Source: a virus
Reading direction: 5' to 3' (one strand)
DNA length: 31,758 bases
IMG/VR virus record: IMGVR_UViG_3300030012_003928
Coordinates: 1 to 31,758 of that record
In this document: piece after piece, positions 1 to 8,280 of the stretch
Layout of the letters: every line of letters starts with the position of its first letter
Numbering within the stretch: position 1 is the first letter of the stretch
The notes under the pieces: model-generated
Seen by the model: the letters and a program-made list of their open reading frames with translations, nothing else
The model's database searches: none
Told to the model about the DNA's origin: nothing
Made by a program: the position numbers and the translations under genes

Positions 1-207
1 GGTGCCGGCGAATTATATTTCTAGGTGTACCGACCTGTAAGGGGCTTCCATATTCTTAAAATGATCTAGGTGACGTCGCAGCACAAAAAACGAACACAAT
101 ACAGCAATTTACAAATACGGCAATCTAAGCGCACTTTTTTTATAAATTGTTAATAAGATTAAAAAATAAAAGTTAATTAATTACAGGGGTTAAAAACTTT
201 TAAAAAC
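1..207. other. Left chromosome end, cos-like non-coding region
   Basis: No gene lies before the small terminase, as in lambda-type chromosomes opened at cos. TCTAGGTG occurs at 20-27 and again at 65-72. Related TAGGT elements lie at the other end of the window (31718-31755), so they would cluster if the ends were joined. AGGT-N6-ACCT forms a short dyad at 23-36. TACAGCAATT at 100-109 and TACGGCAATC at 116-125 are imperfect direct repeats. The stretch from about 130 to 205 is very A/T-rich. I infer terminase recognition (cosB-like) sites plus a leader for the packaging operon. The exact nick position is not visible. Confidence 0.5.
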
Positions 208-654
208 ATGAGTAAAGATAATAAAGATTTTGGTGTTTGGAATACAACACAAGTTGCAATGATGCTTGGCATATCGCCGCAGGTCGTTAATGAACACGCT
301 CGAAATGGTGTCATTCCAAAAATCGGACGTGGCAAATTTAATCCGATTAAAGCGGTGTCGTCATATTGTAAATGGTGCAGGGGCCAACGTGACGAAGCAA
401 CCGGATCAGGTAAATCACTAACCGCCGCGCGAACGGAATTGGCTCAAGAGGACACAAGATTAAAACGCTTACAAGCCGAAAAACTTGAAGGCAAACTTTG
501 CGACATTGATTTAATACTTGATGCAGAAAACAAATTGTTGTCCGGCATATCAAACATAATTCGCAACAGCGATATTGATGAATCTCGCAAAGAGGATATT
601 TTTACCGCAATCCGGGATCATGGCGATAAATGGAAAGAGGAAATGACAGAATGA
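208..654 (+). CDS. Terminase small subunit (Nu1-like)
   Basis: 148 aa. The N-terminus (about residues 10-45) looks like a winged helix-turn-helix: WNTTQVAMMLGIS followed by VVNEHARNGVIPKIGRGKF, the pattern of Nu1-type and MerR-like DNA-binding domains. A charged helical segment (about 75-100) follows, which in this family supports oligomerisation and contact with the large subunit. It is the first gene after the chromosome end and overlaps the large terminase gene by ATGA, the usual terS-terL arrangement. It would bind the repeated sites at the genome ends and position the large subunit for cutting. There is no Shine-Dalgarno near the ATG; the leader is A/T-rich. Family assignment rests on domain pattern and position. 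Confidence 0.85.
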   Translation: MSKDNKDFGVWNTTQVAMMLGISPQVVNEHARNGVIPKIGRGKFNPIKAVSSYCKWCRGQRDEATGSGKSLTAARTELAQEDTRLKRLQAEKLEGKLCDIDLILDAENKLLSGISNIIRNSDIDESRKEDIFTAIRDHGDKWKEEMTE

Positions 655-2537
655 AACCGTCGTTTTATAATTATATATCTGGAGCATACCAAATTAATCG
701 TCGTTGCCATCGATTTCGTGCAAGCATGCCGGCGACACAATGGGCTGAAGAGGTTCGTCGAATGGAAGGCGGCAAGCGTTATCGTTTTGACTTTGCACCA
801 TATCAAAAAGAAATGATGCAAACGCCGTTTGATCCAAATGTACAGATGACAGTTTTTCAATTAGCGTCACGACTTGGCAAGACTGAAGTTTGTATGAACA
901 TCATTGGTCATTCAATTGATGAAGCTCCGCGAAAAATATTGGCTTTATATCCGACAACCTCACAAGCTGAAAAATGGTCGAAGGAAACACTTGAAAAAGA
1001 ATTGTTTGAATCAACTCCGAGTTTGCAATGGTTGGTTCGCGGTGGCCGGCGTAATTCAAGCAACACCATACTGCACAAACTTTTTCCAGGTGGGCTGATA
1101 AATATATTTGGAGGCAATGCGCCCGGTGAACTTAGGAGAGCAAAAGGAAACTTGCTTTTTGCTGATGAGGTTGACGCATTACAAGCAAGCGAAGGCCGAC
1201 GCGACGAAGGTGATCAACTGTCAATTCTTTGGATGCGTGGCAGTGAGTATCGAGACACAATCAGAATTGCTGCAAGTTATCCAAGTGAAGAAGGACAAAG
1301 TCGCATTGCGCAACTAATGGAAAATTCAGATTATCGCAAATGGATGACACCATGCGCAGAGTGTGGTGAGGAATTTGTGATGTTACGCGAACACGTAAAA
1401 TATGAAAAAAACAAACCTGAAGACGCATATATAAAATGTCCGCAAAACGGTTGTCACTTAACTGACAATCATCGACGTAAAATGATTATTAATGGACACT
1501 GGCAAGCAACCGCTAAATTTAACGGTGTTGCCGGCTTTTGGGGAAATGGAATGATGTCACCGCATCCAGTGCAGAAAGGTTTTAAAAGTCATTTGCATTG
1601 GATAGCACAAAAAGAAATTGAGATTGAGCAAGCTGATAATCCAGATCGGGCGCGACATGTGTTTGTTAATACTTTTGACGCTGATCCATACAAACCGGAA
1701 CGAGTAGAAGCACCGGAGCCTGACAAATTACTGCAAAGAATTGAAGACTATCAACCGCGTGTTTTGTTGCCGGAAGGCGTTTTAATTATTACCGCCGGCG
1801 TTGACGTACAAAAACGATGGCTTGAATCGACTGTATGGGGATGGGGTGAAAATAAAGAATCTTGGTTGCTTGATCATTTTACTATCAACGGCGCACCAGA
1901 TGATCCGGGAACGTGGTCAGAACTTGAACGCACTTTGGCAAATTGTCGTTATCCACATCCATACGGAACAGAATTGGCATTATTTGAAGCCGGTTCGCGT
2001 GTGTTTGTAGATGCCGGACATTGGGATCAACATGTTTTGCCTTGGACATTTTCAAAACAAAAACTTGGAGTTGCAGCTTGTCAGGGATCGCCAACCATTA
2101 ATGCACCAATACTTGGCAAGCCAAGGTTGGCACATAATCCTAGAGCGCAAATTTGGAGTTTAGGCGTTAACCAAAGCAAAGATATTTTATATCGAAGGTT
2201 AACTTTAGATCCGCCAAATGATGGTGTTTCATTTCCGCCCGGATTTATTCATTTAAACAAATCAGCAACGCCACAATTTGTCGAAGGATTGACGGCAGAA
2301 TATGGCAAAGAAGAACGTTACCGCGGAGAAGTTTTTATACGTTACGTTTGCGAAAACTCAAAACGTAATGAGGTTTTAGATACTACAGTGTATGCACATG
2401 CTGCCAAAGAAGCCATTCGACCGCGATTTGAAAAGATTAAAGAAAATTTAAAAAACAAAACTCAAGAAACTAAACCAAAAACAAAACGACTGTATCGAAA
2501 ACGGCCCGGTCGTGGATTTATTGGAGGTTTCAATTAA
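651..2537 (+). CDS. Terminase large subunit (GpA family)
   Basis: 628 aa from the ATG at 651. I prefer this over the in-frame ATG at 630 because it forms an ATGA overlap with the small subunit and has an AGAGGAA purine stretch upstream. Walker A-like ASRLGKTE lies at residues 72-79, Walker B LLFADE at about 168-173, and a probable zinc knuckle at Cys235/238/263/268. The C-terminal nuclease domain begins near AGVDVQ, with a metal-binding Asp at about 385. This is the lambda gpA/phage terminase GpA family: an ATP-driven packaging motor with an endonuclease that cuts concatemers at cos. Length is typical (lambda gpA is 641 aa). The stop overlaps the next start (taATG). Confidence 0.95.
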   Translation: MKPSFYNYISGAYQINRRCHRFRASMPATQWAEEVRRMEGGKRYRFDFAPYQKEMMQTPFDPNVQMTVFQLASRLGKTEVCMNIIGHSIDEAPRKILALYPTTSQAEKWSKETLEKELFESTPSLQWLVRGGRRNSSNTILHKLFPGGLINIFGGNAPGELRRAKGNLLFADEVDALQASEGRRDEGDQLSILWMRGSEYRDTIRIAASYPSEEGQSRIAQLMENSDYRKWMTPCAECGEEFVMLREHVKYEKNKPEDAYIKCPQNGCHLTDNHRRKMIINGHWQATAKFNGVAGFWGNGMMSPHPVQKGFKSHLHWIAQKEIEIEQADNPDRARHVFVNTFDADPYKPERVEAPEPDKLLQRIEDYQPRVLLPEGVLIITAGVDVQKRWLESTVWGWGENKESWLLDHFTINGAPDDPGTWSELERTLANCRYPHPYGTELALFEAGSRVFVDAGHWDQHVLPWTFSKQKLGVAACQGSPTINAPILGKPRLAHNPRAQIWSLGVNQSKDILYRRLTLDPPNDGVSFPPGFIHLNKSATPQFVEGLTAEYGKEERYRGEVFIRYVCENSKRNEVLDTTVYAHAAKEAIRPRFEKIKENLKNKTQETKPKTKRLYRKRPGRGFIGGFN

Positions 2538-2908
2538 TGGAGTCATTGCAAAGTTTAGAAAAAAGCCTAACAGGCGAACAGCGTTTGCATTTAAACATTT
2601 TGATACAAGCTCGCGAAGATTTTGTAATTGCGCGTGATCATGAATACATTGATGAAAATGGTTATATTGATGAATCCGCTTTTCGTTATAAAGGTAAAGG
2701 CAAACAATTAGTTGGAGGTTTTAACACTCCAATGACTGTCACTGGACTGTATGAATTAGCTTTGTACTGGAGGAGCGGCGCACCATTGCTTTCAATTAAT
2801 GCACTAGGGATTCCAGACATTGACGCATTTGGATTTTTAAAACGATTAAACAAAGCAGCAAAAAACAGAACGCGCCTACCGTCACGCATGCCGCTCGACA
2901 CACTATGA
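2537..2908 (+). CDS. Hypothetical protein between terminase and gpW-like gene
   Basis: 123 aa. Not recognised. It is a soluble, charged protein with a helical N-terminus, an acidic stretch near residues 30-50 and a helical centre (TGLYELALYWRSGAPLL). It has one of the few clear Shine-Dalgarno sequences in the late region (GGAGG at 2522-2526), overlaps the terminase stop by one base, and overlaps the next gene by ATGA, so it is translationally coupled on both sides. Lambda has nothing between A and W, so this is lineage-specific. Packaging accessory or DNA-binding roles are possible but unsupported. Confidence 0.75.
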   Translation: MESLQSLEKSLTGEQRLHLNILIQAREDFVIARDHEYIDENGYIDESAFRYKGKGKQLVGGFNTPMTVTGLYELALYWRSGAPLLSINALGIPDIDAFGFLKRLNKAAKNRTRLPSRMPLDTL

Positions 2909-3186
2909 GAAAAATTAATATTGATTTAGATGCAATTGAAATATTAAGAAGATCGGCAGAGTCGACGCCGGGAACTTTAGCTACTTATATATCATTAAGA
3001 GAAATTGCAACAGCTTGTGAATCACCTGATTTTCATACATCAATTGAAGAAATACGATCAAGATCACTAACTAGTGAAAGATGGTGTCGACGAAATCTAA
3101 AACTGATGGAACGCAAGCGATTGATTGACAAATACAAAACCGCAAACGGTCTTAGGATCAGAATCTTAAAAGTTGCAAAGGCGTGA
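2905..3186 (+). CDS. Small wHTH-like hypothetical protein
   Basis: 93 aa, starting at the ATGA overlap with the preceding gene. The C-terminal half, with LTSERWCRRNLKLMERKRLI followed by DKYKTANGLRIRILK, has the look of a winged helix: a recognition helix, then a two-stranded wing. The N-terminal half is helical and charged. A DNA-binding role is therefore plausible. I do not recognise the family. Its stop codon TGA (3184-3186) is the first three bases of the repeated TGATCTATC element. Confidence 0.7.
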   Translation: MRKINIDLDAIEILRRSAESTPGTLATYISLREIATACESPDFHTSIEEIRSRSLTSERWCRRNLKLMERKRLIDKYKTANGLRIRILKVAKA

Positions 3187-3219
3187 TCTATCGTATTGAT
3201 CGACCGGCACTATTATAAT
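3184..3219 (+). promoter_or_regulatory. Repeated late element, copy 1 (TGATCTATC-N21-TATAAT)
   Basis: TGATCTATC at 3184-3192, 21 bases, then TATAAT at 3214-3219, two bases before the GTG start at 3222. One of five copies in the window with the same internal spacing, each just before a structural gene. The function is unknown. Confidence 0.55.
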
Positions 3220-3221
3220 TT

Positions 3222-3767
3222 GTGGCCGATACTGCTCCAAAATCAACAATTCATGCCGGTGATTCATTTAGTTGGGAATCTGATTTTTCTGATTATCCTG
3301 CAACAGATGGTTGGGATGCAATAACAGTTTTTCAAAAACCAGGGAATCAACCATTGCGCGTTATTGGTACAACATCCGGAACTAAGTTTGTGTTTACAAT
3401 AACCGCCGGCGAGTGTGCTTTATTGGAGCCTGGAAAATGGAATTATGCAATTAGAGTTAACAAAACAACGTCAAGTAAAACTCTTCAAACTGGATCAACA
3501 GAAATAAGACCAAATCCAGAAGCACCGTATGTTGAAAGCTACAACGAAAAATGTTTGCGTTTAGTTAAAGCAGCAATTGAAAACCGTCTTGAGGACGTCC
3601 AAGAATCAATTTCGATTTTAGGTCAAGACATTACAAAGGTTCCGGCAATTGAACTTGATCGCATGCTTGATCGTTTCCAAATGCGAGTAAATCGAGAACA
3701 CAAACAAAAACAATTGCTAACTGAAAACAAGCGACGCCGTAAAGGTCGAATTATTTTAAAAGGCTAA
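3222..3767 (+). CDS. gpW-like head-tail joining protein with N-terminal beta domain
   Basis: 181 aa, GTG start. It occupies exactly the gpW slot between large terminase and portal. The C-terminal part (about 105-160) has an amphipathic helix, then ILGQDITKVPAIELDRML and a charged helix, resembling the hairpin-helix pattern of gpW-type joining proteins. The first 100 residues look like a separate beta-sandwich (HAGDSFSWESDF onward). Lambda gpW is only about 68 aa, so this would be a gpW domain with an added module. The last 25 residues are strongly basic. The start is not coupled to the previous gene; it follows the repeated TGATCTATC element. The stop overlaps the portal start (taATG). Confidence 0.6.
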   Translation: MADTAPKSTIHAGDSFSWESDFSDYPATDGWDAITVFQKPGNQPLRVIGTTSGTKFVFTITAGECALLEPGKWNYAIRVNKTTSSKTLQTGSTEIRPNPEAPYVESYNEKCLRLVKAAIENRLEDVQESISILGQDITKVPAIELDRMLDRFQMRVNREHKQKQLLTENKRRRKGRIILKG

Positions 3768-5230
3768 TGAATAGTAAATATTATTTTAATCCTAAAAACG
3801 GCAAATTGACTTTACGCGAGACAAAAAAACGCGGATATGCTGCGGTTACATCGCAACAATTACAAGAGGGATGGATTGCTAGTTATTCAAATGCCAACAC
3901 TGAGTTGCGTGGCGGATTAGCTAGATTAAGAAACATGACGCGCGACCTTGAAAGGTCAAATCCGTATGTTGTTAGGTTTTTGAATGAGTGGGTGACAAAT
4001 ATTGTTGGATCAGGTTTTACTTTTCAATCATTAGCAACTAACGCCGCCGGCAGAGATGACGAACAAGCGCGGTCAATAATCGAGGAGGCGTGGGAAGAAT
4101 GGAAAAAGCCGCGTAACTGTACCGCATCAAAGGACATGAGTTATTGCGAGTTTAAAGCATTAACTGAAAGATCAATTGCGCGAGACGGTGGTATTTTAAT
4201 ACAAAAGCTGCGTGGATTTGATAACGATTACAATTTTGCGTTGCGTGTCCTAGAAATCGACAGATTAGATTTAGATTACAACAATAACAATTTGGAAAAC
4301 GGAAACCGGATTGTTATGGGTAAAGAATTAAACCGGTATGATGAAGCAATTGCATATCATTTACTTGGCGACCATCCGGGCGAAACGTACAAAAGCTATG
4401 GCAAAAAAAGAACGCGAGTGCCGGCTGATCAAATTATACATCGCTTTTATCGCAACCGGGCGGAGGCATCACACGCCGATCCATTAATAACAAGTGCTAT
4501 TATACAATTACGACACCTCGAAAAATATGAAGAAGCTGAAAGTATTGCCGCAAGAATTAGTGCAAGCTCAACAGTTGCTATTGAACGCGACTCATCGATG
4601 CCGTATGAAGGAGATGAATATTTTGACCAAGAATTAACTCCTGGTGGTAAGTGGGATTTAGAACCGGGGGAAAAAGCAACGCTTTTAAATCCAACTCATC
4701 CAAATGCAAATTATGATGGTTTTCGTTCTGGCGTTTTAAAAGGTGTTTCCGCCGGCTTGTTAATGTCTTATCCAACATTAGCACAGGATTATGGTGGTGT
4801 TAATTACAGTTCATTGCGTGAATCTAAGTTAAACATTAAAGCACTGACAAAATGTTATCGTCGTCTTAATATTGAAAATGAGGAAGAGCCAATATTTCGT
4901 GCTTGGTTGGGAACAGCATTGAGGACTGGAGCAATAAAACTTCCGGCTAGTAATTTTAACAACTTTGCAAAAGGTTCATTTACAGGTGCAGGTTTTGAAT
5001 GGGTAGATCCGGCGCGTGAAATCAACGCACTAAAAACTGAACTTGAAATTGGGGCAACTTCATTAAGTCGTGCCGTTAAAGAAAGACTTGGCGTTTCTCT
5101 TGATGTTATTATTGCAGAAAGAAAAAGGGATGTTGAAACGTTTGAAAAAGCCGGTTTGCCAGTTCCAGAAGCACTTTTAACAACGCTTGATCTATCCCAA
5201 ACAGAAGAATCAGCGAATTTACAAGAATAA
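3767..5230 (+). CDS. Portal protein (lambda gpB family)
   Basis: 487 aa, the usual length for phage_portal_2 (lambda gpB type). Recognisable segments include RLRNMTRDLERSNPYVVRFL near residues 50-70, EEWKKPRNC near 115, the LRVLEIDRLDLD stretch near 155-165, and IIHRFYRNRAEASHADPLI near 220. The C-terminal half carries YGGVNYSSLRES, a typical portal wing/crown segment. It forms the dodecameric ring at the capsid vertex through which DNA passes and to which the terminase and the gpW-like joiner attach. It is coupled to its neighbours by one-base stop/start overlaps on both sides. The last 45 nt contain copy 2 of the repeated late element in frame. Confidence 0.93.
   Translation: MNSKYYFNPKNGKLTLRETKKRGYAAVTSQQLQEGWIASYSNANTELRGGLARLRNMTRDLERSNPYVVRFLNEWVTNIVGSGFTFQSLATNAAGRDDEQARSIIEEAWEEWKKPRNCTASKDMSYCEFKALTERSIARDGGILIQKLRGFDNDYNFALRVLEIDRLDLDYNNNNLENGNRIVMGKELNRYDEAIAYHLLGDHPGETYKSYGKKRTRVPADQIIHRFYRNRAEASHADPLITSAIIQLRHLEKYEEAESIAARISASSTVAIERDSSMPYEGDEYFDQELTPGGKWDLEPGEKATLLNPTHPNANYDGFRSGVLKGVSAGLLMSYPTLAQDYGGVNYSSLRESKLNIKALTKCYRRLNIENEEEPIFRAWLGTALRTGAIKLPASNFNNFAKGSFTGAGFEWVDPAREINALKTELEIGATSLSRAVKERLGVSLDVIIAERKRDVETFEKAGLPVPEALLTTLDLSQTEESANLQE
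5188..5223 (+). promoter_or_regulatory. Repeated late element, copy 2 (TGATCTATC-N21-TTTACA)
   Basis: TGATCTATC at 5188-5196, 21 bases, TTTACA at 5218-5223, then the capsid start at 5230. This copy lies inside the portal reading frame, so the nine-mer is kept although it must also encode protein. Confidence 0.5.
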
Positions 5231-7179
5231 TGCAAACAGCTTATCGAACAATTAAAATTGAAAAAAATCAACGCGATGAAATTCCGCGTGGAATTTTAAC
5301 AACTGAACAAGCGGTACCAATGTTTGATTGGAATCGTGGCGAATTTATTCCGGAAGTTATTTTGATGAGTGGAATGTTACAACGTGGTGAGACTATAAAA
5401 CTTTTAGATACACACAACACTGATTCCGTTCGTTCAGTATTAGGATCATTTGTTGATTTACAAGTTAAGCAAGCCGGAGAAAGAAACGTCCCACATAAAT
5501 TTGTTGATGGTGAAATAAGAGTTTCAAAAACTGAACCAGACATTCAAACCAAACTTGAAGAAGGTCACATAAATGAAATGTCTATTGGTTATCGTTATGA
5601 TGATGATGAAACTATTTATTTAAAAAAAGGCGAAAGAAGAATTATTGAAGGCAAAGAGTACGAAGGCCCGATAAACATCCGCACAAAATGGGAAGCACAA
5701 GAGGCATCACTTGTTCCAATCGGTGCAGATGATCAAGCGCAAATACGAGGATTTAAGAGCATTGAAGAAGCTCAAAAAATGATTTCACAAAAGCGAAGCG
5801 AAGAAACCAACAGCGACAGCGTGACACCTGAAGTTGAAAAGATCAATGACAAGATCGAGGAATCTGATCCAGAGCCAAAAAGTGAAACCGAAACTAAACA
5901 ACAACAACCAACCATATTTATTAACATGGATCAAAAAATTGATAAAGCTGTTGAAGAAAAAGCAATTGAGGACGGCATTAAAGCCGGCCAAGAGGCTTTT
6001 GATAAGAGAGCGGATGCAATAATGGCAATCGGTGAAGAAGTCGGTGACGCACAATGGGCGATCAACGAACTCAGATCTGGTAAGTCAATTGAAGACGTTC
6101 AAAATTCAGCTATAAAAAAATTGAAAGAAGAAACTAAAAGCATCGGTGCAAAAACTGCCGAGCCTTTAGGACTAAGTAAAAAAGAGCAAAAAAGTTATTC
6201 AATAACGAACGCTATGAAATCATTGATTTCTGGTCGTGGTGTTGAAGGACTTGAAAAAGAAGTAAGTGATGCAATTGCAGAGCGTGTTGGTCGGGAGACG
6301 AACGGTTTTTTCATCGCGGAACAGCGTGACTTAGTTGCCGGAACTGCAACAGATGGCGCGGAACTAGTACCAACTGATCACCGTTCTGGTGATTTTATTG
6401 ACGCATTAAGGCCAAACATGGTCACACTGCAAGCCGGTGTGCGTGTTCTTAATGGTTTAACTGGTGACGTTTCTATTCCTAGAAAAACAACTACAAGTGC
6501 CGCAACTTTCAAAACTGAGGTTCAAGCACATGCTAACACAGAACCACAGTTTGATGCGCTTACATTGACACCGCGTCATTTGGGTACTTACACTGATGTT
6601 TCAAAGCAGCTATTGGCTCAAGGATCACCAGATGTTGATGCTCTTATTCGTGATGACTTAAATCAGGCAATTGCGGTTGCTTTAGATAAAGCAGTAATTC
6701 AAGGTGCAGGTGATGGATCAAATGAGCCACAAGGCATTATTGGTCAGGCTGATGTACCTGTAATTACAATTGCTGATAATAGTGGCGGTGAGCCAACCAA
6801 AGCAGAGTTGCATGCATTTATTAAGTCACTAGACGAAAATAATGCTTTAGGTGCTTCTTGTGCTTGGATCACAACTCCAACTATTGCTGCCAACGCAAAA
6901 CAGACTCTTTTAGATTCTGGTGTTAGTGGTTATCAGTGGGACATGGCATCAAACACCATGCTCGGTTATCCTGCACACAGTACAGCAAACATACCTGCCG
7001 AAAGGACAATTTTTGGTGAGTTTGACCAGTACATACTTGGCTTGTTCCAAGGTATAGAAATTGTTTATGATCCGTTCTCAGGTGCGAAAAATAGATTAGT
7101 CACATTTGTGCTTAATCTTATGTGTGACGGCGACGTACGTCAGCCGCTTGCATTCGCAACATCTGACAGTGGTTCATAA
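5230..7179 (+). CDS. Fused prohead protease - scaffold - HK97-fold major capsid protein
   Basis: 649 aa. Residues about 1-175 are an HK97-type (U35) prohead protease: His62 in LLDTHN, Ser118 in INEMSIGY, and the family's terminal EASLVPIGAD segment. Residues about 175-330 are acidic/basic and coiled-coil-like (many E, K and Q), as expected of a delta/scaffold domain. From about 330 to the end is an HK97-fold capsid protein, with VAGTATDGAELVP, SVPRKT-like SIPRKTTTSAATF, ALDKAVIQGAGDGSNEPQGI and MLGYPAHSTANIP. The fused order implies autoproteolysis releases the mature capsid subunit, probably near residues 320-350. An internal ATG at 5926 (INMDQKI) could also start a protease-less scaffold-capsid product. 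No separate decoration gene follows. Confidence 0.92.
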   Translation: MQTAYRTIKIEKNQRDEIPRGILTTEQAVPMFDWNRGEFIPEVILMSGMLQRGETIKLLDTHNTDSVRSVLGSFVDLQVKQAGERNVPHKFVDGEIRVSKTEPDIQTKLEEGHINEMSIGYRYDDDETIYLKKGERRIIEGKEYEGPINIRTKWEAQEASLVPIGADDQAQIRGFKSIEEAQKMISQKRSEETNSDSVTPEVEKINDKIEESDPEPKSETETKQQQPTIFINMDQKIDKAVEEKAIEDGIKAGQEAFDKRADAIMAIGEEVGDAQWAINELRSGKSIEDVQNSAIKKLKEETKSIGAKTAEPLGLSKKEQKSYSITNAMKSLISGRGVEGLEKEVSDAIAERVGRETNGFFIAEQRDLVAGTATDGAELVPTDHRSGDFIDALRPNMVTLQAGVRVLNGLTGDVSIPRKTTTSAATFKTEVQAHANTEPQFDALTLTPRHLGTYTDVSKQLLAQGSPDVDALIRDDLNQAIAVALDKAVIQGAGDGSNEPQGIIGQADVPVITIADNSGGEPTKAELHAFIKSLDENNALGASCAWITTPTIAANAKQTLLDSGVSGYQWDMASNTMLGYPAHSTANIPAERTIFGEFDQYILGLFQGIEIVYDPFSGAKNRLVTFVLNLMCDGDVRQPLAFATSDSGS

Positions 7180-7202
7180 AATTTGTTTTTATTCATAACA
7201 TA

Positions 7203-7222
7203 GGTGGGGGGTAACCCCCACC
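7203..7222 (+). terminator. GC-rich hairpin after the capsid gene
   Basis: GGTGGGGG / CCCCCACC, eight perfect pairs with a GUAA (GNRA) loop, in an otherwise A/T-rich gap. There is no U-run after it (ACATTTAT follows), so it is not a classical intrinsic terminator. It may act as a partial terminator or as an mRNA 3'-end protector for the abundant capsid message. Confidence 0.5.
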
Positions 7223-7270
7223 ACATTTATGTTAACAACTGATTCTTTTCACAATTACGACAGTAATATT

Positions 7271-7474
7271 ATGGTTAAAATAAAATTCATTAGAAGCTGC
7301 GGAGCCGGCAAGGTAGGAGAAATTAAAGAGGTTACTGAAAACGTTGCACAAACGTCAATTGCTTACCAAAACGCCGTACTTTTTACAGAAAAAGAAAAGC
7401 CAAAGCCAAAAGCAAAAAAGAAAGCAGCAAAAAAAGTTGCTAAAGCAAAGCCGCCTGTCGACGCTGAAAGATAA
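7271..7474 (+). CDS. Small head protein, lysine/alanine-rich tail
   Basis: 67 aa from ATG 7271. An ATG at 7229 would add 14 poorly structured residues, and the MVKIKFIRSCGAGKVGEIKEV opening is the natural start, resembling the short beta domain (vaguely L9-like) seen in small proteins encoded after phage capsid genes. The last 25 residues are a Lys/Ala/Pro repeat-like basic tail (KPKPKAKKKAAKKVAKAKP), which could contact DNA or the capsid. The stop overlaps the next start (taATG). The position between capsid and connector fits a head-completion or capsid accessory protein; the exact role is unknown. Confidence 0.65.
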   Translation: MVKIKFIRSCGAGKVGEIKEVTENVAQTSIAYQNAVLFTEKEKPKPKAKKKAAKKVAKAKPPVDAER

Positions 7475-7785
7475 TGAGCGAAGCGATTGCAAAAGCGATT
7501 AAATCGCAATTTGAATTTGCAAAACGCAACGGATCAAAATCACTATCAATTCAAGGCGTAACAGTGGACGCGTTAATTGTTGAGCCAATTGAAACGTTAG
7601 GCGATCAGCGAAGAGGTCGACAGCGCGGCATGCGACGTGCCATTGTTGGTGTCCTAAAATCTGATTTACCAATTGTTCCTGTACCGGGAACTAGAGCTAG
7701 TCTTGATAATTGGAATTGTGTTGTAGCTGACGAAGGTGTTGAAGAAGAAGCTTTTGCATATCGCATTCATTTAGTAAGTCCATGA
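7474..7785 (+). CDS. Putative head-tail connector/stopper (gpFII-like position)
   Basis: 103 aa, likely mostly beta. A conserved-looking core (VTVDALIVEPIETLGDQRRGRQRGMRRAIVGVLKSDLPIVPVPGTRASLD) recalls small beta-barrel stopper proteins such as lambda gpFII, in which a short barrel carries a long flexible loop. It sits immediately after the capsid genes and before the tail terminator-like gene, the correct slot for FII. It is coupled to both neighbours (taATG, ATGA). Assignment is by size, composition and order; no diagnostic motif is visible. Confidence 0.6.
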   Translation: MSEAIAKAIKSQFEFAKRNGSKSLSIQGVTVDALIVEPIETLGDQRRGRQRGMRRAIVGVLKSDLPIVPVPGTRASLDNWNCVVADEGVEEEAFAYRIHLVSP

Positions 7786-8243
7786 GCATTGTAACAACAC
7801 CGGCTGTTCTTGAATCGTTTGCAGAGAACAGAATTAAAACATTAATTGAGGCACAAGTGACAAAAGTGCCGGACGTAAACATTTTGACCGGTCACACAAT
7901 TGAAGATGATTCAATTGATCAAGAAGCACCGGTTGTTGTCATAACCGTTGTAAGAGATGAAGAGGATATACCAGGCACCGGTTGGTGGGCCTGTTCAATT
8001 GAAGTTGAACTTGATCCGCGTGATTTAGATGACGAATCAACAGATTCAACCATGCTAGAAATAGAAACCGCACTTGGTGACGGCGACGACTCAAATAAAA
8101 TTGAAGCACAATTAACTAATGGCCGACTTTTGTGCATGACTGGATCTGTCTTTTATGACTCTGAACTAGCTTACAATCCAACAGCCAATGAACGAATTAG
8201 AACTTTTACTTTTAGCGCATCTTTAGGTCTAACCGCCTCTTGA
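7782..8243 (+). CDS. Putative tail terminator (gpU-like)
   Basis: 153 aa. An N-terminal helix (ESFAENRIKTLIEAQV) is followed by alternating strands and acidic loops (VVVITVVRDEED, CSIEVELDPRD), then a terminal beta segment (FTFSASLGL). This alpha/beta layout and length match tail terminators of the lambda gpU group, which cap the tail tube at its head-proximal end. It lies directly before the tail tube gene, as expected. It starts at an ATGA overlap. Its stop codon begins copy 3 of the late element. Confidence 0.6.
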   Translation: MSIVTTPAVLESFAENRIKTLIEAQVTKVPDVNILTGHTIEDDSIDQEAPVVVITVVRDEEDIPGTGWWACSIEVELDPRDLDDESTDSTMLEIETALGDGDDSNKIEAQLTNGRLLCMTGSVFYDSELAYNPTANERIRTFTFSASLGLTAS

Positions 8244-8276
8244 TCTATCCAATCTTATAAAACCATATATTTTATT
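8241..8276 (+). promoter_or_regulatory. Repeated late element, copy 3 (TGATCTATC-N21-TTTATT)
   Basis: TGATCTATC at 8241-8249, 21 bases, TTTATT at 8271-8276, and the tail tube ATG at 8281. The intervening A/T-rich sequence carries no Shine-Dalgarno. Confidence 0.55.
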
Positions 8277-8280
8277 TATT

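Noticed and set aside
4855-5271. 138-codon minus-strand ORF across the portal/capsid junction
   Set aside because: It lies opposite two well-supported genes, is Ser-rich shadow sequence, and has no plausible initiation site.
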